DNA of 64,000 nt from Myxococcales bacterium (lineage in GTDB: Bacteria; Myxococcota_A; Polyangia; Palsa-1104; JAEUJZ01). The notes beneath the pieces are model-generated. The model saw nothing but the letters and a program-made list of their open reading frames with translations, was not told the origin of the DNA and ran no database searches. The stretch is from assembly GCA_016794365.1 (NCBI GenBank), contig JAEUKB010000041.1, positions 1 to 64,000 on the forward strand. Direction: 5' to 3'. The translations under genes and the position numbers were made by a program. Below, in pieces: positions 27,036 through 35,348 of this stretch. How positions within the stretch are numbered: position 1 is the stretch's first letter; each line of letters opens with the position of its first letter.

Positions 27036-27042
27036 CCCTCCC
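27036..27042 (-). promoter_or_regulatory. Ribosome-binding site supporting a GTG start
   Basis: GGGAGGG on the minus strand, seven bases before the GTG at 27028. It decides the start of the multi-PAS kinase in favour of GTG over an ATG 39 codons upstream. Confidence 0.7.
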
Positions 27043-27187
27043 AACGCAGCCTGGCCAGCCCTACTGCGTGCTCACAGCAGACACCCCTCTTACTGTACAA
27101 GGCGATCGCTTCTGCCCGAACACAAAAAGCTGGACCGTGCCACATCTGCGGCTGTCAGCGACGAAGACCGCAGCCCCCCCGTATACG

Positions 27188-27904
27188 CTACTTCCAGTCC
27201 TTCCAGTACGTCTGCTTCATGTGCGCGTTGTAGCGAACCAAGTTCGGCTTGCTACACGCATGCTGCTTCACGCGACCTTCATACGGCGCATCGATGATCA
27301 GCCACAGCCACGCAAACACCGTCGCATCAATCGAGCGCGGCGCATCCCCCAAAAAGTATTTCTGATCGCCAAGCAGCTCGCTGAGCGAGTCCAGCAGATT
27401 CACCGCGATCTCTTCGATCTCTTCCGGTGTATGTCGGCCCATTCCCTGCGCGTTGACGGTCTTTATCACTTGCTTGCGAATCAGGCTGCTCACCGTCGGG
27501 ATTAGGAACCCCGGAATGCCCGCTTTTCGGAGCGTGCCCGCAAAGCGCTGCTTCAGGATTTCATAGCCGCGATCTTCCTTCCAGCGCTGCGTCACCATCA
27601 CAAAGTACAGGTGCTCTTCCAGCATCGACTTGCACGCGGTTGCCAGCGCGCGCTCACGTGCAGAGATTCCTACGTCCAAGTCTTTGTAGCGCTTGCGCAG
27701 GTAATCGATCACAAACGAAGAGTCCGCAAGCAGCGTTCCCCCGTCGTCGATGTACGGGAGCTTTCCTTTGGGAGCCTTGCGCGCATTCCCCGGCAGCAGC
27801 TCAAACGGAACATCGATCATCCGCAGATAGTTTGCGACCTTCACCACAAACGGACTCGGATCAGGAAGGCCAAACGACGCACCAAAACCATAGACTTTGA
27901 TCAT
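27188..27904 (-). CDS. Glutathione S-transferase family protein (FAXC/metaxin-like)
   Basis: 238 residues. The N-terminal thioredoxin-like half has SFGLPDPSPFVVKVANYLRM, then KGKLPYIDDGGTLLADSSFVIDYL, the glutathione-site layout of GST N-domains (Pro before beta-3, then D-S). The helical C-terminal half ends with FLGDAPRSIDATVFAWLW, as in the failed-axon-connections/metaxin-like branch of bacterial GSTs. A Ser/Pro run replaces a CxxC, so it is unlikely to be a disulphide enzyme. The substrate is unknown. It precedes the thioesterase gene region but is separated from it by a short repeated motif, and starts near the multi-PAS kinase's upstream region. Confidence 0.82.
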   Translation of the reverse strand: MIKVYGFGASFGLPDPSPFVVKVANYLRMIDVPFELLPGNARKAPKGKLPYIDDGGTLLADSSFVIDYLRKRYKDLDVGISARERALATACKSMLEEHLYFVMVTQRWKEDRGYEILKQRFAGTLRKAGIPGFLIPTVSSLIRKQVIKTVNAQGMGRHTPEEIEEIAVNLLDSLSELLGDQKYFLGDAPRSIDATVFAWLWLIIDAPYEGRVKQHACSKPNLVRYNAHMKQTYWKDWK

Positions 27905-27955
27905 GGTAAAAGAGACTCGCAGAATCGGACCCTTCTCGGCAAGCGCAATGAGGAA

Positions 27956-27995
27956 TCCGTTAGGAACGCGGAACGGACTGGGCTTCCGTTAGGAA
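27956..27995. repeat. Two copies of TCCGTTAGGAA, 29 bp apart
   Basis: TCCGTTAGGAA occurs at 27956-27966 and 27985-27995; the second copy is preceded by T, making TTCC-GTTA-GGAA, an interrupted palindrome. The second copy contains the TAA stop of the thioesterase gene (27989-27991). It resembles the other short repeated words at gene ends in this window. Confidence 0.7.
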
Positions 27996-28423
27996 GGCGG
28001 AAGGGAATAGGTTCCGGTGACGTGCGCGACGGGCTCTGCATCGGACTGCGTAAGGTCACTGCTGCTAAAGATCGACACCTCCAGCACCGCCAGTCGCTTG
28101 CCGAGCTTCAGGATCGAAGCGTCTGCCACCAGATCTTCAGGGGCCGGACGACGCAGAAAGTTGATGTTCAGGTTGGTTGTGACCGCCATTTCCAGCCGTC
28201 CGAGCCGCGCCATGATCGCCGCAAACATCGCCGCATCCGCGAGCGCCATCATCGTCGGACCCGACAGCGTTCCACCGGGACGAATCATCTGCGGCCCATA
28301 CACAAAGCGCGCGCGAACCCGACCATCCGGACTGGCACGCTCGATCCGTAGACCCGATTCCTTCGCTGCTGGAAGTCCCGCCCAGATGATCTGCTCTATC
28401 TCTTGCGCCGTCAGCACAGCCAT
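27989..28423 (-). CDS. PaaI-type hotdog thioesterase
   Basis: 144 residues, hotdog fold. RARFVYGPQMIRPGGTLSGPTMMALADAAMF matches the central helix of PaaI/acyl-CoA thioesterases, with the Gly-Gly-x-x-x-G turn and the Asp at the usual catalytic position, followed by TTNLNINFLRRP. It probably hydrolyses an acyl- or aryl-CoA thioester in the cytoplasm. The ATG at 28423 has AGAGGA directly against it, so initiation at the GTG two codons later (28417) is also possible. Two 31-bp palindromes lie just upstream of the start. Confidence 0.85.
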   Translation of the reverse strand: MAVLTAQEIEQIIWAGLPAAKESGLRIERASPDGRVRARFVYGPQMIRPGGTLSGPTMMALADAAMFAAIMARLGRLEMAVTTNLNINFLRRPAPEDLVADASILKLGKRLAVLEVSIFSSSDLTQSDAEPVAHVTGTYSLPPS

Positions 28424-28442
28424 TCCTCTTTTGTGGGATCGA

Positions 28443-28540
28443 CAATATGAATCATATCAAATGCTTCATATTGTCATCTGAAGACATTTTTCAGACGGTA
28501 ATTTTGATCGAATAAGAGTCGTTTCATATGACTCTTATTG
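28443..28540. repeat. Locus 1 of a 31-bp AT-rich interrupted palindrome (two copies)
   Basis: Copy 1 is 28443-28473, with arms GACAATATGAA (28441-28451) and TTCATATTGTC (28465-28475), an 11-bp perfect stem with further pairing inside. Copy 2 is 28510-28540, with arms AATAAGAGTC (28511-28520) and GACTCTTATT (28530-28539), a 10-bp perfect stem. A small hairpin TCTGAA...TTCAGA (28477-28495) sits between them. Three related copies lie at 43382-43515, all 31 bp long and sharing CAATATGA at one end and TCTTATTG at the other. Confidence 0.9.
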
Positions 28541-28556
28541 AAAAAACCATCGGCGC

Positions 28557-29111
28557 TTACTTGTCTAACTGCTTGACTCCTTCATCGATCTTTTGCGCCG
28601 ACAGGGCCATCAGCTTGGCGGCTCCCGTCGCGAGCGCGGTTCCGAGCTGCTTTCCACTGTGCTTGAGCTGCTGCGCCAACAGCCGCTGCTTGGCCGATTC
28701 CCGCAGCTTGTCAGGATCAGGAAACAGTGCCCCGCGTAGCTTGAGCAGCACAAAGACACCCCACAGCAGCATCACTGCACCGACGGGCTTTGCCGCCAGC
28801 GCGAAGACCCCGAAGAACAGCAGCGCCGCAAACACCGACGCAAACACGATCGCGTGCGAAGACAGGCTGCGATAGGAAAGCTGACGAAGCTCCTGCTCGG
28901 CCACCGCCAGCTTCTGCTCTTGCTCGAAGGAAACCAGCGCGCCATGCACGTCTTGGGTCGCAAAGCCCAGGTCTTTGGCGTTATCGAGCAGCTCTGCCGC
29001 CGTCAGTCCAGGCTCGTCGCTGCGTGTCCCTCGCCCACCGTCCGCTGTCTGAGCCCGTCGGAGAATCTCGCGGACCTGCTGGGCCGAATATCGCTTCTCT
29101 GCACTCGCCAT
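28557..29111 (-). CDS. Small membrane protein with two transmembrane helices
   Basis: 184 residues from the ATG at 29111 (MASAEKRYSAQQVREILRRA); an in-frame ATG at 29198 would add residues overlapping the proC control region. An N-terminal helical domain (about 1-65: YSAQQVREILRRAQ..., LTAAELLDNAKDLGF) resembles the regulatory-type helix that precedes 2TM domains in many bacterial membrane proteins. Two hydrophobic helices follow (HAIVFASVFAALLFFGVFALA and VGAVMLLWGVFVLLKL), then a charged helical tail. No enzymatic motif is seen. The gene is divergent from proC with about 95 bp between starts. Confidence 0.75.
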   Translation of the reverse strand: MASAEKRYSAQQVREILRRAQTADGGRGTRSDEPGLTAAELLDNAKDLGFATQDVHGALVSFEQEQKLAVAEQELRQLSYRSLSSHAIVFASVFAALLFFGVFALAAKPVGAVMLLWGVFVLLKLRGALFPDPDKLRESAKQRLLAQQLKHSGKQLGTALATGAAKLMALSAQKIDEGVKQLDK

Positions 29112-29206
29112 GCTGGGTAGTGTGACCTTGGGACTTATCCCGCCGCAAGCATCGCACACAAGCTTGGGCTTTGCGCCGTCGGCTGCGCGCGTTACCATGC
29201 CAGCCC

Positions 29207-30118
29207 ATGATCACCGAAATGACTGCTCCCTCGGCTGAGGAACCAAGCAAAGACAAGACCTTGCCCGGCACGATTGGATTTTTGGGAACCGGCAACATGG
29301 CCGAGGCGCTGATCAAAGGACTGCTCGCCGCAGGACTGGTGAAGCCCGAGCAGATCTGGGGATCCGATCCGCGTCAGAGTCGCTGTCAGCAGCTTCGGCA
29401 GCTCTACGGCATCAACATGACCACGCACAACATCGATGTGGTCCGTCGAGCCAGCATGATCGTCCTGTCGGTGAAGCCGCAGGTGCTGTTGCCGGTGCTG
29501 GATGAAGTCGCGCCGCATCTGAAGCCCAAGTGTCTGTGCATCAGCGTCGCGGCGGGAGTGCCACTGCAAGTGCTACAAGCGCATCTGCCCAAGGGTACGC
29601 GGGTGATTCGGGTCATGCCCAACACGCCAGCGCTCGTCGGAGCCGGAGCCACCGCGATTGCCGCAGGCAGCACCGCGACCGAAGACGATGTCAAGCTGTC
29701 GCAGCAGATCTTCGGTGCGATCGGATTTACCGTGGTTCTCGACGAAGATCAGCTTGATGCAGTGACGGGCCTGTCGGGCTCGGGTCCGGCCTACATGTTC
29801 CTGGTCATCGAGGCGCTGTCCGACGCAGGCGTCAAGGTTGGGCTGTCGCGCTATAACGCGGTGGCACTGGCGGCGCATACGGTGCTCGGGTCGGCGAAGC
29901 TGCTGCTCGAAACGGGCCAGCATCCGGGGCACCTCAAGGACATGGTTACATCGCCGGGCGGAACAGCGATCGCGGGACTGCACACGCTTGAAGCGGGCGG
30001 ACTGCGCACCACGCTGATCAACGCCGTTGAAGCTGCAACGAGACGAAGCCGCGAGCTGGGTGAAATCGCCATCGCCAACGCGGAAAAGCGTCGTCAGAAC
30101 AGCATCGACAAGAGCTAA
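29207..30118 (+). CDS. proC: Pyrroline-5-carboxylate reductase
   Basis: 303 residues from the ATG at 29207. The Rossmann nucleotide loop is GFLGTGNMAEALIKGLL near the N-terminus. VILSVKPQ-type SVKPQVLLPVL and RVMPNTPALVGAG are conserved ProC segments, and the C-terminal dimerisation/substrate domain carries TGLSGSGPAYMF and LKDMVTSPGGTAIAGL. It reduces 1-pyrroline-5-carboxylate to proline with NAD(P)H, the last step of proline synthesis. An open frame extends 12 codons upstream, but the first residues there are basic and unlike the family. The DUF167 gene follows after about 20 bp, a common proC neighbourhood. Confidence 0.95.
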   Translation: MITEMTAPSAEEPSKDKTLPGTIGFLGTGNMAEALIKGLLAAGLVKPEQIWGSDPRQSRCQQLRQLYGINMTTHNIDVVRRASMIVLSVKPQVLLPVLDEVAPHLKPKCLCISVAAGVPLQVLQAHLPKGTRVIRVMPNTPALVGAGATAIAAGSTATEDDVKLSQQIFGAIGFTVVLDEDQLDAVTGLSGSGPAYMFLVIEALSDAGVKVGLSRYNAVALAAHTVLGSAKLLLETGQHPGHLKDMVTSPGGTAIAGLHTLEAGGLRTTLINAVEAATRRSRELGEIAIANAEKRRQNSIDKS

Positions 30119-30138
30119 GCGCAGACCAAGGCTGCATC

Positions 30139-30438
30139 GTGCCGTCGCCCATTCGTGAACAGCCAAGCGGAATCGTCGTCGATGTCTGGGTGGCTCCGCG
30201 TGCTTCTCGGGACAGCGTCGGTGGCCTTCATGGCGATCGCATCAAGGTCGCGGTCAGCGCGCCGCCCGTCGATGGAGCCGCCAATGAAGCGGTCCGCGTG
30301 GCGCTCGCCAAAGCGCTCGGCGTCGCCAAGAGCCAAGTCGAGGTTGTCTCGGGACTCAAAGGCCGACAAAAAACCCTGGCTGTTTCCGGCGACCCAGGGC
30401 TACTCTCCGCCAAAGCGAAGGCGCTCGTAGGTTCGTAG
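30139..30438 (+). CDS. DUF167/YggU family protein
   Basis: 99 residues starting at a GTG (30139). WVAPRASRDSVGG, AVSAPPVDGAANEAV and VVSGLKGRQKTLAVSG are the conserved segments of the DUF167 family (E. coli YggU), a small alpha/beta protein of unknown function often found with proC, yggT or yggS genes. It follows proC by about 20 bp on the same strand and is likely co-transcribed. Confidence 0.92.
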   Translation: MPSPIREQPSGIVVDVWVAPRASRDSVGGLHGDRIKVAVSAPPVDGAANEAVRVALAKALGVAKSQVEVVSGLKGRQKTLAVSGDPGLLSAKAKALVGS

Positions 30439-30478
30439 ATTCGCATCCCATCAGCGACGGGCGCCGCGAAGGATTCAG

Positions 30479-32029
30479 ATGCTTGGTTCGCAGCGTAAAG
30501 TCGGAGCCCTGTTTGCGTCGCTGCTTCTTCTGTCATGCAGCAAAAATCACAGCCTGAGCGTGCGAATCCTGACACCGCCGGGAATGGGCGATCCGTTTCT
30601 GCTTGCTTCGCAAGTGCGGATGACGCTGGGTGACAAGCAGACCTCAGCGCCGGTGTCGGCAGGTCGCTTTTCGGCGACGGTAGAGATCGAGTCACCGACG
30701 GAAGGTCAGCAGACGCAGCTTCTGATCGAAGCGCTCGACGGGTCCGGTCAAGTGGTCGGTCGCGGCAAGTCCCCGCCGTTTGCGCTGTCTTTGACCGATG
30801 TCGAGGTCGCGGTGTACGTCGGAAAGCCCGGACAAGTCACCGCATCAGAGCTGAAGCTTCCCGACGATGCGATGGCCAATCCGCTCGGACGAAAAGACCT
30901 GGCGGCCTGTGCGCTGCGGGGTCGGCGAACCAGTCCGGTCGAAAGTGGACTCGGTGCGCTGCTCGTCGGTGGAGAGAGTGAAGGCGCGCTGTTATCGACG
31001 AAAGCGTGGGTCTTTAAGCACTCTACGTTTCAAGTTCTCGACGGAGGAACGATTACGAAGCCGCGACGTGGTGCGGTCCTTTTGCCAAGTGCCGATGCCA
31101 CGCTCGGTCAGCAAGCGCTGCTCGTCGGTGGTGCCGCCGTCGGAAGTGAGCTGGTCACACAGACGGAAAAGTTCGATCCAGCGGTGAGCGCGATCAAAGA
31201 CGTGTGGTCGCTTCCCGCGACGGAAATTGGCGACATTGGCAAGCCGGGAATGTATCGACCAGCGACGGCAGAAATCCAAGACAGCGTGTTCTTGGTTGCC
31301 GGTGGAGCCACAGATCCAGCGACGGAAGCACCGAGCGGTCAAGCGGTCTTGGTCAAGCGCTTTGCATCGAACGCAGCAGACATGCTGGCGCGCGTCGGGG
31401 TTGCGACGGTGCCGCCTCCGCAAGATCGTCCGACCGCGCTGGTGGTTCCGCGTTATCGTCACAGCTTGACTACGCTGTCATCGGCGACGCTGGCCTTTGG
31501 TGGACTGTCGCTGGCGGATGTCTCTGGCAAAAAGCCCGTCGCAGAGCTGTATTCACCCGAGCGAAATGCCTTCCAAGCGCTGACGTTTGCTACGGGCGAT
31601 CCAGCGTCCCGTCGCGGTCACGTCGCAGCCAAGCTAAAAAGCGGTCAGGCGCTGATCATCGGTGGCTACACCGAAGCGGCGAGCGGTATGAAAACGGCGC
31701 TGGGATCGACGCTGCTGATCGATATCACGGCGCGGACTGCGATTGTCACCGATGGAGTGCTCAAGACCCCGCGCTGGGGCAGCAGCCTGCACGAAAGCAG
31801 CGGTGAGCTGGTGATCTGCGGCGGCTACGATCAAAACGGCACGGTGATGGGTGATTGCGAGTTTTTGTCAAGCGAAACCGGACAGCAGAGCCGGGCTCCG
31901 TCGCCGATGCCGAATGCGCGCGCGGAACATCTGGCGGTTGCCCTGGAAAACGATCTGACACTGTTGGTCGGTGGCGTCGGTGTGGATCGCAAGCCGGTGG
32001 CACCGCTCGACTTTTACACCAGCAAATAG
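30479..32029 (+). CDS. Kelch-repeat-like lipoprotein
   Basis: 516 residues. The signal peptide ends in lipobox LLSC (Cys20). An N-terminal beta-sandwich-like region (25-120) is followed by a run of Kelch-like blades with paired Gly-Gly and downstream aromatic residues, for example GALLVGGESEG, ALLVGGAAVG, VFLVAGGATD, TLAFGGLSL, ALIIGGYTEA, LVICGGYDQNG and TLLVGGVGV. These predict a beta-propeller exposed in the periplasm or on the surface. No copper or catalytic residues are evident. An AAGGA site lies six bases before the ATG. It follows the proC-DUF167 pair by 40 bp and may be read through from it. Confidence 0.82.
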   Translation: MLGSQRKVGALFASLLLLSCSKNHSLSVRILTPPGMGDPFLLASQVRMTLGDKQTSAPVSAGRFSATVEIESPTEGQQTQLLIEALDGSGQVVGRGKSPPFALSLTDVEVAVYVGKPGQVTASELKLPDDAMANPLGRKDLAACALRGRRTSPVESGLGALLVGGESEGALLSTKAWVFKHSTFQVLDGGTITKPRRGAVLLPSADATLGQQALLVGGAAVGSELVTQTEKFDPAVSAIKDVWSLPATEIGDIGKPGMYRPATAEIQDSVFLVAGGATDPATEAPSGQAVLVKRFASNAADMLARVGVATVPPPQDRPTALVVPRYRHSLTTLSSATLAFGGLSLADVSGKKPVAELYSPERNAFQALTFATGDPASRRGHVAAKLKSGQALIIGGYTEAASGMKTALGSTLLIDITARTAIVTDGVLKTPRWGSSLHESSGELVICGGYDQNGTVMGDCEFLSSETGQQSRAPSPMPNARAEHLAVALENDLTLLVGGVGVDRKPVAPLDFYTSK

Positions 32030-32086
32030 ACAGCGCGAGCCGGGCCAGTAGCTCGGGCCAGCAAGTCGCAAAGCTCGTCGCTGCGG

Positions 32087-33127
32087 CTACGGTCGCTCCA
32101 GCAGCGAATAGATCGCATACAGGTTGTCGATGGCGATGGAGATCGGCGGCTTGTCAAAGCCCAGCGCGACGGCATACTGACGGGCAGCCTCGGTGTCGTT
32201 GCACTCGTAATCACGGACGACGAAGCCAGCGGCTTGCCAGTCGGCGCGGCTCCACGGGTTGCGACAGTCAGCCTCGGGATCGTAAAATGCGGGACTTGGG
32301 CCGGGACAGACATTGTAGACCAGCAGTCGTCCGCCGGGTCGCAGCGTCTCACGCAGGCTGCGCAGATAGTCGGCTTCGGGCATGCCCAGGTTCATCAGGC
32401 TCTCGGGAGCAACCTCGCCGGTGGGATGGATGTAGCCGCGCTTGAGGACGTTTTTGGCGAGCACGAACTCGAAGCCGCTGCCGACTTGGGCACGGACGGC
32501 GGGATCGGCGGGAAAGCTGCCGGTGATGAGGGTGACACGACCGCTCACGTCGCGACCGGGCAGCTTCACTGGACCTTGATCGCCGGGCTGGGAATACAGC
32601 GCACGCAGCCTGGGCGACGGAGAGACACCGACTGCATCCAGTCCCGTCCCAGCAAGCAGTCGCTGCGGACCAATCGCCGTCGGATAGAGTTCTAGGCTGC
32701 GCTTGCCCGCCAGCTTGGCAAGCTGTCCTTCGGCAATCAGGTCGATGAGTCGCGCATGAAACAGCGGAGATCCGAGGCTGCCGGTGTAATAGCCCGCTTC
32801 GTCCACCCACTCAGTCACCATCGCTGGCGAGCTTTGTTTTTGTGCGCGCGCTTCCAGCTCGGACTGATAGACCCGGCGATCCGGCGAGGCATAGAGCCGA
32901 CGCGGCGAGATCGGAACCAGCTGCGGCACCGAGGCCACATACTCGACGGCCCAGCGCGTCTTGAGCAGTGGCGGCAGCGCGGCAGCCTCAGAAGTCAGAC
33001 GGGAAACGGTGGCCCCAATGGTTTCTGGAGCAGGCATTGCCGTCGCTGCTGTTGTCGGTACGCTCTGACAACCGAGGCCGAAAGCCAGCCAGCCCGTCAG
33101 CACTGCGGTTCGCACAGAAAAATTCAT
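32087..33127 (-). CDS. Lipoprotein with methyltransferase-like domain
   Basis: 346 residues from the ATG at 33127 (MNFSVRTAVLTGWLAFGLGC), which gives a compact signal peptide and lipobox at Cys20; the ATG seven codons upstream adds only polar residues. The C-terminal half resembles a class I SAM methyltransferase: FEFVLAKNVLKRGYIHP is like the post-motif I/II strand, LRSLRETLRPGGRLLVYNV is the classic post-loop with PGG, and AAGFVVRDYECND is like a late strand. A clean glycine-rich SAM loop is not obvious. A methyltransferase fold in an exported lipoprotein is unusual, since SAM is cytoplasmic. It is divergent from the 692-residue protein gene (about 98 bp between starts). Confidence 0.6.
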   Translation of the reverse strand: MNFSVRTAVLTGWLAFGLGCQSVPTTAATAMPAPETIGATVSRLTSEAAALPPLLKTRWAVEYVASVPQLVPISPRRLYASPDRRVYQSELEARAQKQSSPAMVTEWVDEAGYYTGSLGSPLFHARLIDLIAEGQLAKLAGKRSLELYPTAIGPQRLLAGTGLDAVGVSPSPRLRALYSQPGDQGPVKLPGRDVSGRVTLITGSFPADPAVRAQVGSGFEFVLAKNVLKRGYIHPTGEVAPESLMNLGMPEADYLRSLRETLRPGGRLLVYNVCPGPSPAFYDPEADCRNPWSRADWQAAGFVVRDYECNDTEAARQYAVALGFDKPPISIAIDNLYAIYSLLERP

Positions 33128-33225
33128 GGTGTGTAGACCCTCGGGCAAACGAAAACAGCGGACACGATGAGGTCACTCTACCAGCAGAGCTGGCTGGGCG
33201 CGCTCCATGTTATAAGGGCCCCCAG

Positions 33226-35304
33226 ATGCCTCGTAGGGACAATAAGCCGTCGTGGGCCAGTGCAGCCAGGACGCAGCAGATCATCGCCGACTTGTTCGTT
33301 CATCCGCCGGTCAGCCAAGCCGATCTGGTACATCGCTTGGGTGTGGCCAGCGTCGTCGATGCGCGCAAGTGCCTGCTCGATCGGATGCGCAGCGGCAAGG
33401 TCGAATCGACCGACGTAGAGCTGTACGGCGATCTGTTTCACATGCTGGGACTCGGTGGTGAAGCAGAGTCCTTGGTCGGTCTGGTGAGCGATCAGCAGCT
33501 GGATCTACGCACGCGCTCGTGTGCAATGGGAATTTTGCTGTCGGAAGATGCGAGCTTTGCGCCGCGCCTTCAGGAAGAGCTTTCGCCCGACGAGATGCTC
33601 CAGATCATCGCGCAGCCGCTGTCGGACGCGCTGATTCGGATTGAGTCCGATCCCGCCGAAGGAGAAGGCTTGGCGTCGATGCTGAGCGCGATTCCGAGCG
33701 ACATGATCCCGATGCTGTTTGCCGAGCTGGATCGCTGGCGCGTCGGGGCTGGCATTCCAGCGAGCGTGGCCTATGAAGCGCTGCTGCGGAACGAGCTTCT
33801 GACGGGACTTTTGCCAAACATCGTCGAGACGCTGCTCACGCAAGGGGATGAAGACGCGGTGAGCCTGCTCGAGTCGATACGCGCCGAGCAGAAAGAAAAG
33901 AGCCAGCAGCGGATCGTACAAGGTGCGCTGCTGAGGCTGCGAACGAGGCTGCTCGATCAGCCAGTTGGAAAGTCGATCTCAGCGACGGGTTATGTCTCGG
34001 GCTGTGACACGCTGGGCTGCTTTGTGGTGGTGGCAAGACGAAACAATCCCGATCAGACGACGACGCTGGCGGTGCTGTGTCTGCATGTCAGCGGCGAGGT
34101 GCGATCCGGCTATGTACTGACGGGACAGACGGACGAGCGCGCGCGCAGCCTGTGTGAAGAGGTCGCGAGTGAGAGTGGAACGCGCTTTATCGAAGCACCG
34201 ATTGCCAAGCTGATGCCGCTGATCGAGGGTGCGGCAGAGCGAACGCTGATGAATGGTCGATCCGTTCCCGTCGAAGCACTGACGGCGCTGCGCTTTCTGT
34301 CACGCTTTGCGAGCGAGCCGCTGGTGCTTCCGGAAGCGACGGGCAAGCTGACGCTGACGGCGCTGCGATCGCTGCTATCGCGACCAGAATTCGGCGACGG
34401 CTGGCGCTTTACCCAAAGTGAGCTAGAGCTGGCTTCTGGGACGAGCGATTCGCTGCTTCGTCCACGCAAGACCGGCAAGCTGAGCGATTCCAAAGCAGCC
34501 AAGTCCACGCCGAAGCCAGCGACGAAGAAGACGACGCCAACGCCAGAACTTGAGACGAAGAAGGCCACGCCGCAGTGGCAGCTTCTCGCGTCGGCGCTGG
34601 GACAGCACAAAGCGACCAAGCAGCGGCTCGCGCAGATGATGCGGCACATGGCCAGCTACTACATCATTGCCGGAGAGCTGGAGCTGTCGAAGCTGTGTCT
34701 TGTCGCAGCGACAGATGTTGAGCGTGACTTTGCCAAGAGTCGGCTGACGCAGCTCGTCGCGCAGCAGACGGTGAAGTGGATGACTCACATGGCCGATGGT
34801 GTGCTGATGCAGGGACTTGGCGATTCAGGTCCGACGCTGATTCGCGCGGATCGGCTGTCGTGGCGTCAGCAGCTCAAGAGCCGGTTCTTTGCGGGTGTCG
34901 AACGACCGACGGCGCACGATCTGCTGGCGCTCGACTATGCGGATGAAGCGCTGGCGACGATCGTGGCGACGCTGTCGTGTGCTCCGTCGGAAGAGTGGCC
35001 GCGCTTTGAGCTACAGCAGCAGGCCGCGTTCGAGCTGGCAGTGGCGTTTCGCGATCAGCTCATTCGGCAGCGCGGTCCCAGCTTGTCACGGCTGCTTTCG
35101 CAGTCGTCGCGGCTCGTCGAACAGACGATGAAGGTGTCGCGCTCGCTGGCGAGTCTTTTGTCGTCGGCAGTGCTGACGCGGCTGGCAGGCTTTGCGTCGG
35201 ATGTCTGCGCGGGCTGCCGAGTGGACTGCTTGGGTCACGTTCATTCCGACGTCAGCAAAGAGTTTTTTTCGCTCGAGCACCCGGGCAGCGCGTGGAAAAA
35301 GTAG
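33226..35304 (+). CDS. Unknown 692-residue cytoplasmic protein
   Basis: The ATG at 33226 (MPRRDNKPSWASAARTQQII) is chosen because the upstream extension overlaps the divergent promoter region and the opposite gene's start. The protein has no signal peptide or membrane helix. The first 270 residues look like helical repeats (LVHRLGVASVVDARKCLLDRM...). A central beta-rich segment has SGCDTLGCFVVVARRN and TTLAVLCLHVSGEVRSGYVL. A Lys/Thr/Pro-rich linker follows near residue 430 (TPKPATKKTTPTPELETKK). The C-terminal part is helical and ends with a Cys cluster (DVCAGCRVDCLGH) that could bind metal. I recognise no domain. It heads a co-directional run of five genes, the next starting about 45 bp later. 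Confidence 0.7.
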   Translation: MPRRDNKPSWASAARTQQIIADLFVHPPVSQADLVHRLGVASVVDARKCLLDRMRSGKVESTDVELYGDLFHMLGLGGEAESLVGLVSDQQLDLRTRSCAMGILLSEDASFAPRLQEELSPDEMLQIIAQPLSDALIRIESDPAEGEGLASMLSAIPSDMIPMLFAELDRWRVGAGIPASVAYEALLRNELLTGLLPNIVETLLTQGDEDAVSLLESIRAEQKEKSQQRIVQGALLRLRTRLLDQPVGKSISATGYVSGCDTLGCFVVVARRNNPDQTTTLAVLCLHVSGEVRSGYVLTGQTDERARSLCEEVASESGTRFIEAPIAKLMPLIEGAAERTLMNGRSVPVEALTALRFLSRFASEPLVLPEATGKLTLTALRSLLSRPEFGDGWRFTQSELELASGTSDSLLRPRKTGKLSDSKAAKSTPKPATKKTTPTPELETKKATPQWQLLASALGQHKATKQRLAQMMRHMASYYIIAGELELSKLCLVAATDVERDFAKSRLTQLVAQQTVKWMTHMADGVLMQGLGDSGPTLIRADRLSWRQQLKSRFFAGVERPTAHDLLALDYADEALATIVATLSCAPSEEWPRFELQQQAAFELAVAFRDQLIRQRGPSLSRLLSQSSRLVEQTMKVSRSLASLLSSAVLTRLAGFASDVCAGCRVDCLGHVHSDVSKEFFSLEHPGSAWKK

Positions 35305-35348
35305 CCGCAGTACACTAGAGCGTCGTCCTTTGGACAGGGGGGAAATCC

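Noticed and set aside
28443..28540. The AT-rich palindromes as classical intrinsic terminators
   Set aside because: Arms are AT-rich with long loops and there is no reliable U-tract in the right place. They are better described as a repeat family, though a role at mRNA ends is not excluded.
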